Source: Sipunculus nudus (taxonomy: Eukaryota; Annelida; Sipuncula; Golfingiida; Sipunculidae). Taken from it: DNA of 64,000 nt. The notes below the pieces were generated by a model, which searched no databases, was not told the origin of the DNA, and saw only the letters and a program-made list of their open reading frames with translations. Both the position numbers and the translations under genes were made by a program. The stretch lies in assembly GCA_026874595.1 (NCBI GenBank), contig CM049317.1, positions 54,417,118 to 54,481,117 of the forward strand, read 5' to 3'. Shown here piece after piece: positions 12,108-20,839 of this stretch. How positions within the stretch are numbered: the stretch's first letter is position 1; every line of letters begins with the position of its first letter.

Positions 12108-15100
12108 TTGTGATTGCTCACAACATAACTCATGTAATCATGAATGGAATCCCTTGAAATGTTCTTCTCAGGAAATGTCTAATGAAGAACTGATTAGATT
12201 TTGGTGTTGGTCCGGCTCATGATCCAGATCCAGGAAGGACTCCAGGAACATTCACAAATGCACAGTCACATGTGCCTGATAGAACATGGGAATATGGGCC
12301 AAACAAGTGAATGCAAACACTCATTGGGGAACATATGCACCAATGAACCTGGGAATATATGGTCAATAAGTGAATGAAATTGAAAACATTGGTTGCAAAA
12401 GACTGGTACACTACATTAAGGACCGCCCACAAGGTGGAGGCTCACAAATGCATATTTCAAGTTTTCATTAATTTACATAAAATGTTATTTTATTTATATA
12501 TTTTTATTCATTTTATAGGTACACTCCATTCATGAAACAGGACCCTTCCCAGGCAGCTGGCTTGATCATGTGTCTTGTAGTAATCTGTCTGAAAAGTACG
12601 GATTTTCCCAATAAACACAGGTCAGTATTACAAGTATACCACTATTGTTGTTTGATAGGGCTCTATTTTTTGCTCAGCTGAATACAAGTCATCTGACCTA
12701 TAGTCATAGTCCTTTGTCCGTGCGTTCGTCTGTTAACAGGGCACATTTTGAAACCTTTAGACCTATGAATCCAAAATTCAGCATACAGTTAGCTGTCCCC
12801 AAAATCTCCTACCATACCAAAACTTGGGTCACTATGACTTTGATCCTTCAAGATATTAAGGAAAAACATCAATTTTCCATTAAAAACCCATTGTTTCACT
12901 TGAAGACTGCATAATATCAAAAGCACTGATCTGATATTGATTATATTTAAAATAACCATTTCTCTATATATTTCCTATGTACTTACCAGAAATTAGGTCA
13001 GTATTGTGTAATTTCTTAAAGTTATGGGCCCGAACATAATGCACTTTGTAAAAAATCAGGAAATATATGAACTCACTTAACATGAACATTATTGAAGCTG
13101 GAGATTTTTTTCAGGGATGTAACTTAATATTATCAAGATTCAATTGTATACCCAAAATAAGATCTGTATTTTGCCAATTTTTTAAGTTATTTGCATAAAT
13201 ATAAAATCAATACCTTAAATTTTTTCTAATTTTTTTCCCAGTATACAGTGTTGATTGAATTTTCACAGTATGTATACATATGGATTTAATAATTGTATCC
13301 GCCAAAACAGAGTTTTGCGGATACTAAGTTTTCAGCTGGACGCCGCCGCCGCCGCCACCGCGTAGGTGTCCGGAGAACTCCTCCGTAACCGCTGGGCGGA
13401 ATTTTCCGAAACCCGGGATTATGTTCGGGTCACATGTGAACTGCTGCGCCCCGATTTTGTTTTGACCTCTGACCTTTCCTTTGCGCTCTGCGTCCGTTTG
13501 TGCATCTGTTTCCACACATAAACCCACATATCTCGGGAACCGTTTGACCGATCAGGAAAATTTTTTTGCACAAATGTAGCCCTCCGAGAGCTTTATAACA
13601 TACACCAAAAATGGTGGCGCCACCTGCAACCATGTTTGCACAGTGTCCATCTGTTCGTCTGCCTTGGGTTAAAATCACTCATATCTCTGCAGTGACTTGA
13701 CTAATTCACCTGAAATTGGGCATGCGTATACATCCTGGATAGCTTTTCTGATTTTATGACAGGTGGCGCCACCTACATTCACGTTTATGCTGCAGACATC
13801 CAAGCTCATATCTTGGGAACCGTTTGACCGATCAGGAAAATTCTTTTGCACAAATGTAGCCCTTGGAGAGCTTTATAACATACACCAAAAATGGTGGCGC
13901 TACCTGCAACCATGTTTGCACAGTGTCCATCTGTTTGTCTGCCTTGGGTTAAAATCACTCATCTCTGCAGTGACTTGACTAATTCACCTGAAATTTGGCA
14001 TGCGTATACATCCTGGATAGCTTTTCTGATTTTATGACAGGTGGCGCCACCTACAATCAAGTTTACGCTGCAGACATCCAAGCTCATATCTCGGGAACCG
14101 TTTGACCGATCAGGAAAATTTTTTTGCACAAATGTAGCCCTTGGAGAGCTTTATAACATACACCAAAAATGGTGGCACCACCTGCAACCATGTTTGCACA
14201 GTGTCCATCTGTTCGTCTGCCTTGGGTTAAAATCACTCATATCTCTGCAGTGGTTTGACTAATTCACCTGAAATTCGGCATGCTTATACATCCTGGATAG
14301 CTTTTCTGATTTTATGACAGGTGGCGCCACCTACAATCAAGTTTACCCTGCAGACATCCAAGCTCATATCTAGGGAACCGTTTGACCGATTGGGCCAAAA
14401 TTTTGCATGTATATAAATCTCACATAGCTCTCTATCATATGCAAAACTGGTGGCGCCACCTGCAGCCATGTTTGCACAGCTCCCATCTGTTTGTCTGCCA
14501 TGGGATAAAATCACTCATATCTCGGCAGTGGTTTGACATATCTGCCTAAAATTTTGCAAGTTTATACATCCCCGACAGCTCTCTTGATTTTATGACAGGT
14601 GGCGCCACCTGCATTCTAGTTTATGCAGCAGATATCCAAGCTCATATCTTGGGAACCGTTTGACCGATTGGGCCAAAGTTTTGCATGTGTATAGAGCTTT
14701 CTGGATTTTTTCGTAGGTAGCGCAACCTACATACACAATTTGGCTGCAGACATCCATGCTAATATGCAACACTTCACCCGTTCCACTCTGATTTAGGCGG
14801 ATACAAGTAGTCGCTTGTCGACTACCCGTATTCTAGTTAAAAATCTGAAATTTCAAAGGAATTGATTGAAAGAATAGCTTTAATTCAAGTTTTTAGACAC
14901 CATGTCAAGTATTGTTTACATCAAGCCAACCAGCCAATACAGTTAGTTATGCAGCCCTTGCCTGTTAATGTAACCCATTCCAGGCAGCTGCCTTGGCTCA
15001 GCTTGGCTTGGCTTTGCTCAGCCCTGCACCCCCCCCCCCCCCCATCCCCCGTCTACCCCAAAATGATGCATAAACTAGATGAATGTTATAATTTTCTATA

Positions 15101-18100
15101 TTTGATTCATTCTTATTTTAGATTTTTACTACATTTTGGATTTTGTATTGTATCACAGTAGTTTAGAATGATTAAGTGCACATTTAATTTTGTCCACAAA
15201 GTGAAAGTGTGGATGTTCATAAGATGAGGAATTCCTTACTTCAGAAGAGTAAAAACTTTTTATTATTTTACACAAAGTGTGAAATTGAACATTATTTTCA
15301 GTATTAAATTAAAGCTGAGATAGTAATTAGCATAATTGTATTGCTTCTCCCTAATCTAACTAACATGTGTTTATATCTGATTTGAAAAGGGGATTTTTTT
15401 ATCAAATTTACTGAATCTTTTATTTTTCGTTAATAAAATGAAGCAGGTACTGAAAACAATACTTTTTTTAACAGTGATTCAAGGAATAATCTTGAAGATG
15501 CCATGTTGTGGCATTATGTTCTTTTAAGTGATATTATCTTAAAAATAATTTTCTTTTAAATTCAGTTTAAACATTTTGTGATTTAAAAATTATATAATAT
15601 ATGTGTATACAAAATTTTGACATGTGAGCCAAACTATGGGTAAATAATGATGAAACTTACATTTCTTAATTAATTTTTAGATACTTTTTATTGCAAATTT
15701 TAAAATTTGTAAATTAAAAAAAAATTGAATCTAATGAAAACCATTAATGCAAAAAAATGGATGTGCTAAAAAATAGTATTTAATATAAACTTGAAATCTT
15801 TATTCCCCTGAATGTGTAATAAAGGTATCAGTCCTTGTTGTCCACCTGTCTGTCCTTCTGTAAATATTTCATATGCAACACAGTATCTCAAATCTGTTAC
15901 TGTTTTTATGGCAGTCTTGTCAGAGTGTTAGTTTTGCAGTCATATATTTAGAGCTTTGCTAAACAAGTAAGAGGGCCATTTCTTCATAGCTTTCATATGC
16001 TAATACATAAGAAAAAAAATAACAATAGAAATAAGCATATTTTGCATTTGCTAAACTTCACCTGAACACCATGACCCATGGGTCGCTTGTTTTAAGTACT
16101 TGCCTGGTGGGTAAGTAACATCAGGTTTTCCTTCATGCATGAATTTTTAGCTCAGCGGACTGAAAGTCCTCTGATTTTATTGGGATCACTCTTTATCCAT
16201 CATCCATTCATCCACCTGGCTTGCCAGTCATTTGTTAACAGGGCACAAATAATAACCATTAGACCTTAGTCTTCTAACTTTTCATTCAGGGAGGTCCTTG
16301 AAAAAATTCACCTTGGACATTCATAAAATCTTCTTGAAAACCTGAAATCAGGTTACTGCAATCTCTATTCTCTCATTTATGGGGCCCATTTGTGCACAAA
16401 TGGTATCTGTTTGGCCAAGAAACTTCTCATTTGACATTCAGGGAGGTCCTGGGTAAATGTGGCTGTTACCTATTTTCTAAGTAAAATGGGCAATATACAT
16501 GATTTTGAGCACTCTGGATGTCATTCTACCCTTTAGCCAAGTTTCCCTAACAAAGTTTCCTAAACAAATTTTTTTTCCAGATCATTACATCAATAATTAA
16601 TATATCATTATGCATCACCTGAATGTCAAACTCAGCTGAGTGTCATAGCCCATGGGCCATTCTTTACTTGGTCTACAAAAAATCATTGTTCACAGCATAG
16701 AAATTGTGTTCCACTAATTAATTTTCAACAATAAACGTTAACAAATGTTTGTTTGTTTGTGTTTAATATGCCTCTTTAGCTTTTGCACACACAAACAAAC
16801 AGTCAAAATACAGGTATTACAAATTGTTTTCATTTCTCCAAGAAAGAAAATAAAGAGAGAAACATAAGATTAGTTAAGATTTGGGCCTTTGTGTTAATGT
16901 TTGTTGGACATACTTGCCCAGTCAGGCACTTTTGGTTGGTTGCCCTACCACCATTTTCTGGAAGTTTTATGTGTCCTAGACAAGCAGTTTACTTAAAATG
17001 TCAAACCTTGTTTGCTTTTTGTTTGTGAAGGTTTTAATTCACAGTTTTCATGAATGGGACCCAGAAACTATTGCAAAAATAACACCTCATGAATCAGATG
17101 CCCAACCTTAAAAAAAAAAGGTAAAGGTTGGGGTTTATAGTCTGATTTCACTGAACATGTCAGTCTCATCCGACTTTACACTTTACCTATCTGGTCTTTC
17201 GGGCCTGTTCATTCTTGTAGCTTTTCTTGGTTCCCTTGGGAGCATACAACCCAAGCAGCCATAACAGGCGCTAGAAGGTTATTCGTTCTACATTTGCCAT
17301 CCTCCCGTGACTAGTACCCATTCACGCCTGGGTCGAGAGAGCACACCCTTGTGGTAATGACTTTGGCTAGGAGAGTTAGGGCAGATGGTGGTCAGTTCAG
17401 GACGCTTACCCACAACCTTGGGGTCACAAGTCCAGTGCACTAACCATTATGCCACCATGCTACACAGAAGCCATGAGAACATGACACTTAGGCCCTCAAA
17501 AATACACTGATATGGGTCTGCGAGTCATGATGCCGGTCATAATAGAACACCCATTCTAGGGGGTAGATCAAAATATTTGCTGTGTGGTAATATTTGACAA
17601 AAAAGGTTTAAATATAATAAAAAATGGTTGTGATATATTTGCTTAATAATCAAGCAAATAATGCTGTTATATAAAATATAATCACATTAAGTACCTCCTT
17701 TCTTCTCTATGGCACTGATTTCCACAAAGCTGTCAAGCCGTTATGACGGACACAGTGACAGACTTTCCGAGTAAAACCAGCCTCATTATTAATTACTGCT
17801 GAATGAATATGCATAAGTCAATAGTGAATGTAATATTTATTATTTTCTCAAACAGAATAACGTCACTTTATGTCTTATCTTGGAAAAAATTCCACAAAAA
17901 TTTGCGAGGCAGATAAAAAATACTGTTAGAAATGACGTGCACATCTACATATACTAGAACTGATGCAAATCCAATAGCCTCCTCAATATCTTCCGTTAAC
18001 TAAAAATTGACCTTTGGATGGCAGGTTGCACAGGTGAACTTTCATTCTGTATGGCCTCATCAATTGAGATCTTGTGTGTTACCCCTGATTGTAGTATCAA

Positions 18101-18834
18101 AAGTCCCAAGGCCGAGGACTGATTTTTTCATCTTCATACTACCAAGTCTTTGGCTATGCTTTCACAGACCTTGATTCAGCGACCCACTCTTGTGTCTAAT
18201 TCTTGAATAATTAACAACCCTGCAAGTGTTCAGGCCAAAATCATGGCTGCAAATCAATTCCATTAAATGAAAGGCAAGCATTACACTGTATATACACCAA
18301 ATGAACAAGAACACATGTACCAGAATTGGAACAGGCTGATACGGCATATTTTATTGGTTAGTTTCTCAACACCTCTCTGATGATGGTAAATGTTTGATCT
18401 ATCTCTCCAGACATCTACGTAGAATAAGTGTATGCAAGTCATTTGATTGGTTCAACTGCATTGTTCATTATGCATTGATACTGATACTTGCCTTTCTTTT
18501 GCAATGTTTCAGTTCATTGGTGAATTGTTATAGCCTGATAATATAATATAACACATTTATAACAATATAATATATTACATCTATAATACATGTATTTTAC
18601 TATGATATAAATAATATATATAAAGATATTATAATTATCTTTAATGTCATGTAATAAATACATTTTCTCTTTCATTATTCCAGTTGGAACTATGAGAGTT
18701 TGCCACTTCTGATATTTGTGGGAGACGTTTGTCTGATGGCGTACGGCTTGGTTTCCGTTTACCGTGTGACCTACTTTATTTGCGGAATCCTTGTGCTTCT
18801 TGTGGTTCCGAGGCTAACACATTCCACATCATGA
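6828..18834 (+). CDS. PGAP1: Probable GPI inositol-deacylase PGAP1, C-terminal five exons (5' part outside window)
   Basis: Five exons join in frame: 6828-7028, 8442-8571, 9966-10123, 12519-12620 and 18684-18834, giving 246 residues and a TGA stop. All introns are GT-AG, four with GTAAG and one with GTCAG donors, and every phase matches. The protein is almost wholly hydrophobic, with about six or seven membrane segments and short loops. One loop is charged (TKATGDVEKMKQHNKR). The motif NAPPLLVWGRNLRY after a membrane helix is what I associate with the C-terminal multispan region of PGAP1/Bst1, the ER enzyme that removes the inositol acyl chain from GPI anchors before export. The catalytic GxSxG lipase domain lies in the N-terminal half and would be upstream, so it cannot be checked here. 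The family call is from memory of the C-terminal layout; another multipass ER protein remains possible. Confidence 0.62.
7863..8372. repeat. ~510-bp element with inverted ATAATACGCC termini
   Basis: A perfect 10-bp inverted pair, ATAATACGCC at 7863-7872 and GGCGTATTAT at 8363-8372, bounds this intron segment. CATGACGGG(A/C)GTATTAT occurs near both ends as a direct repeat. No coding capacity. Probably a small terminal-inverted-repeat element in intron A. Confidence 0.5.
8442..8571 (+). CDS. PGAP1: PGAP1-like exon B
   Basis: Acceptor TTTTCTTGTAG ends at 8441 and donor GTAAGT starts at 8572. The incoming CG plus A makes Arg, followed by CNCIKMRWLSVLEYFLLVLG and a second hydrophobic segment (CGTIGALTAYIICFIE). 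The exon ends at a codon boundary. A repeat element ends only about 70 bp upstream of the acceptor. Confidence 0.75.
8690..8829. repeat. 140-bp foldback (MITE-like) element
   Basis: The arm at 8690-8714 is the reverse complement of 8805-8829 with one mismatch in 25. The intervening 90 bp also pairs partly (TTTTGACTGT with ACAGTCGAAA), so the whole element can fold. It lies in intron B, on the same strand as the transcript. Confidence 0.65.
8900..9795. repeat. Decayed interspersed repeat in intron B
   Basis: Features typical of molluscan repeats are visible: CTCCGTCTGTTTGTCCGTCA near 9010, and AATCGGCTCAGTACTTTTTG followed by an ACAGACAAACCAACC run near 9690-9740, then a CCTCCCTGTGAAGGA hairpin. 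Boundaries are uncertain and no gene is seen. Confidence 0.4.
9966..10123 (+). CDS. PGAP1: PGAP1-like exon C
   Basis: Acceptor CATTTTCAG ends at 9965 and donor GTAAGA starts at 10124. It encodes a polar loop (TKATGDVEKMKQHNKR), a membrane helix (TLLMLFLILLIINAPPLLVW) and the GRNLR motif that is the main reason for the PGAP1 call. Confidence 0.78.
10124..10955. other. Intron C, left part, no gene seen
   Basis: AT-rich intron. The stretch 10500-10570 (GATCGTGAAAATTGAACCCT) resembles the right interior of the MITE at 48199-48894, so a decayed relative may be present. No clear ends were found. Confidence 0.4.
10955..11840 (+). repeat. Tandem ~125-bp monomer array in intron C
   Basis: TCAGCCT(G/A)AAATT-type units start near 11234, 11363, 11486 and 11605, spacings 129, 123 and 119. 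Each unit carries a form of the palindrome GGTGGCGCCACC (11292, 11419, 11540, 11662). The flanks repeat the modules seen at 4230-6740. No exon recognised. Confidence 0.65.
12077..12104. repeat. (GT)n microsatellite
   Basis: Fourteen uninterrupted GT dinucleotides within intron C, about 410 bp upstream of exon D. Confidence 0.9.
12519..12620 (+). CDS. PGAP1: PGAP1-like exon D
   Basis: Acceptor TTTTATAG ends at 12518 and donor GTCAGT starts at 12621. It encodes YTPFMKQDPSQAAG, a short hydrophobic run (LIMCLVVICL) and KSTDFPNKH. It enters and leaves at phase 2, completing Arg and Arg/Ser codons across junctions. Confidence 0.72.
12665..16094 (+). repeat. AGCTCAGCTGA-family element, copy 2, interrupted by a Helitron-like insertion
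   Basis: The left end TTTTTGCTCAGCTGA is followed by CAAGTCATCTGACCTATAGT, matching copy 3 at 48967. The right end, ATGACCCATGGGTCGCTTGT, is at about 16072-16094. Sequence to 13290 aligns with copies 1 and 3. It resumes after 14837 (AAAATCTGAAATTTCAAAG, matching 50305 onward, including the C-run at 15029-15043). No intact protein gene. Confidence 0.75.
13295..14836 (+). mobile_element. Helitron-like non-autonomous element with tandem core repeats
   Basis: GTATCCGCC at 13295-13303 (with inverted TGCGGATAC at 13316) and GGCGGATAC at 14796-14804 form subterminal inverted repeats. A 3' hairpin GTAGTCG-CTTGT-CGACTAC (14807-14825) is followed seven bases later by CTAG (14833-14836), the CTRR terminus of Helitrons. 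The core is a tandem array: GGGAACCGTTTGACCGAT recurs at 13535, 13815, 14093, 14373 and 14651 (spacing 280, 278, 280, 278), and each unit is itself two related ~140-bp halves carrying GGTGGCGCCACC. No Rep or helicase coding, so it is non-autonomous. Bivalve 'pearl' and HINE elements share this layout. Confidence 0.7.
16146..16672 (+). repeat. Short AGCTCAGCTGA-related element (~530 bp)
   Basis: Opens TTTTTAGCTCAGCGGACTGA and closes ACTCAGCTGAGTGTCATAGC then CCATGGGCCATTC. The termini match those of the longer copies, but the interior differs (contains GGGAGGTCCT twice), so this is a related subfamily or deletion derivative. Confidence 0.6.
17097..17466 (-). repeat. tRNA-derived SINE
   Basis: Read on the minus strand, the segment starts with a tRNA-like head: box-A-like TGGCATAATGGTTAGTGCA (17436-17454) and a box-B-like GACCCCAAGGTTGTGGGT (17409-17428). 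A body of about 300 bp follows. The 3' limit is uncertain; an A-run at 17110-17119 on the + strand may mark it. Confidence 0.6.
17500..18680. other. Last PGAP1-like intron, right part, no gene seen
   Basis: AT-rich sequence ending in a highly AT-rich tract (18530-18670) before the exon E acceptor. Nothing recognisable. Confidence 0.5.
18684..18834 (+). CDS. PGAP1: PGAP1-like terminal exon E with stop
   Basis: Acceptor TTCATTATTCCAG ends at 18683. It encodes SWNYESLPLLIFVGDVCLMA, then a final hydrophobic segment (VTYFICGILVLLVVPRL) and a short tail HSTS before TGA at 18832-18834. A hydrophobic hairpin close to the C-terminus fits a multispan membrane protein. Confidence 0.75.
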
Positions 18835-19120
18835 TTTTTCTTTGAGACCAGTCTTAACTTGTGCCTGTTTTTTTTTAATGGTATTGCTGACTTGTTGTCA
18901 ATGTATTTCTTCACACTTTGTAAATTCCACCTCATGATAGATAACATGATGTTTATAAACATACACTCGCCTTTTAAAAGTATCATCTCCTTATATCATC
19001 TCATGATATTTTGTGTTGTAGACATTTTCATCTTCATGATGTTGCCATTGTCAATTTAAAGATCAGTCCTTGTGCAGTGTTGTGTGGGTTGTAATTATAG
19101 TGTTGTATTTGATATTGATG
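18835..19120 (+). other. Start of PGAP1-like 3' UTR
   Basis: Sequence directly after the stop codon, without repeat character. Candidate polyadenylation hexamers are AATAAA at 19473-19478 and ATTAAA at 23038-23043. Neither can be chosen from sequence alone, so the 3' UTR could be about 0.65 kb or about 4.2 kb. Confidence 0.4.
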
Positions 19121-19322
19121 TACAGTGATACCTGTCTTATAAGACCACCCATGGGACAGACTAAAGTTGGTCATTATTCCCAGGTGTTCTTATGAGTCAG
19201 GTCAGTTAAAACCAGTATGAATGCTTTTGGTTTACTCAAGGGTGGTCTTAATGGACAGATGGGCTTAAAAGACAGGTGGTCTTAATAGATAGGTTGTCTT
19301 TCAGACAGGTTCCATTCCAGTG
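19121..19322. repeat. Small terminal-inverted-repeat element (CAGTGRWACCTGTC family), copy 1
   Basis: The left end TACAGTGATACCTGTCTTAT and right end GACAGGTTCCATTCCAGTGA are inverted copies. The interior carries repeated TAAGACCACC/GGTGGTCTTA motifs. A second copy is at 58001-58162. Confidence 0.6.
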
Positions 19323-19399
19323 ACTCAGCCTATTTAGATTTTTTTCTGTATGGTGTAATTTGAACAGAAGCTCTTTAACTTGCTATCTGACTTGCAGCA

Positions 19400-20040
19400 G
19401 ATTTGCCCTTGCATAAATAGAGACTGCCAAATATGCAGCATTTTTGTCACTGAGCAACAAAAAGGAGCACATAATAAATAGGGGCCCAATCACCTATCTG
19501 TTTTTTTATTAACTATATGTAATCCTTTGGAGCTTTTATAAAAAAATAGGCCAGAAAACAGGGATATCACCGCACACAAGCCACTTATTTTGTTTATATC
19601 ACTGTGTGGGGGCCCGCCAAAATAATCACAAGTTCAACAAGGGCATCTGGCAGGAAGTCTGATTAGAAAGAGCTTTGCAAATGGCGTTTTGCAACAAGTT
19701 GCCTTTCTACCTCCGCATATATGCAACCTACCACTTAGGTTACATGTTTTTCCCGTTGTCAACATTGCTGTATTTACACACATGTTGTTGATAAACAAGT
19801 TCATACATCCTTCACAAAGGTGTTATAAGAATTTTTCACAACCAAAATTACCCTTTGATCATTAATATATACACAGAGGAAGCCAGAAATCACATAAATT
19901 CTTTTTCAAAAGGTAGGTTAATGGGCACCTTTAACATAATTCTTTGGAAACTCAAGAATATTCAATGATTGAAATAATGTATCAGATTGTGCTCTATAAT
20001 GTACTGAAGTGATTGTTCTTACAGCTATTTTAGAAGTTTT
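19400..20040. other. Sequence downstream of PGAP1-like gene, no gene seen
   Basis: No recognisable coding or repeat boundaries. It may be part of a long 3' UTR or intergenic DNA. Confidence 0.4.
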
Positions 20041-20044
20041 ACTT

Positions 20045-20258
20045 ACATATCAAGATCCAAAAGCCAATCCAGGGGGAGGGTCCAGGGGGTCCGGACCCCT
20101 CCTTTTTCAGCTGCCGCAACCTTTTTTGAAGGGTTTCCAATCAACTTTTCCGGCTTTGACCCTCCTCACCCCTTTTCCGGAACTTAGGACATTTTTTAGG
20201 CTTTGTCTTAAGTCCTCTTGATTTGGACCCCTCCTTTTCCTGAATCCTGGATCCGCCC
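20045..20258. repeat. Older GC-rich repeat interrupted by a nested element
   Basis: Contains the palindromic block GGGGGTCCGGACCCCTCC (20084 onward) and ends CTGAATCCTGGATCCGCCC. The sequence appears to continue at 20837 as CTGAAATCATG, after the nested element, with GATCCGCCC duplicated. Confidence 0.5.
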
Positions 20259-20827
20259 TACGCTCTGAACACAGCGCGTGACCTCCCGGCCTAGTTACCT
20301 TCCACTCACACGCTGTGAGAAATGGCAGGATTTTTCAGGTTTGGCAACACCCAGTCAGTTTGCGCTGGATAAAGTAAAATCTGATTGGCCCTGCGTTGAA
20401 ACTAATCTGCAGAACTGGTAGAAGAAATCTGATTGGCTGAGCGTTTAAACAAACATAGCTATGCCGGTGGAAAGCTTGTGTTGCACGGCAATACAGGAAA
20501 TATGCAGACTAGGGGGATAACTGACCTCAGGCAAATCAGTATAGAGACTGTGTTAAAAGCTGATGATTGCATCGTGTGTAATCCAATGGGGATGGAAAAA
20601 GTCTGTGCTACCAAGCGCTTTCCAAAGCAGCATAAAGTGACCGGTATCTCGAAGCACATCCAATTGTGCATGGTGATACCTGCAATGTGCTTGGTTAAAT
20701 AATACACAGGGGGATTTCCACACATGCAGCACCGTCTGGTGGCCAAATCTGACCGCTACCGCGGTTTAATGCAGCGGGTAGTGTAGCGAATAGTTGAACG
20801 TAGCGTAACTGCTGCATATGGAGCGTA
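20259..20827. mobile_element. 569-bp terminal-inverted-repeat element with 9-bp target duplication
   Basis: The ends TACGCTC (20259-20265) and GAGCGTA (20821-20827) are inverted. They are flanked by exact GATCCGCCC at 20250-20258 and 20828-20836, a 9-bp target-site duplication. The GC content and CpG density exceed those of the surroundings. An 89-codon open frame (20433-20702) spans its centre, but I recognise no domain. A 9-bp duplication is typical of Mutator-like elements; the superfamily call is only a suggestion. Confidence 0.65.
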
Positions 20828-20839
20828 GATCCGCCCCTG

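Noticed and set aside
20433-20702. 89-codon open frame, possible small protein
   Set aside because: Lies inside a terminal-inverted-repeat element and has no recognisable motif; listed as cargo of that element, not as a gene.
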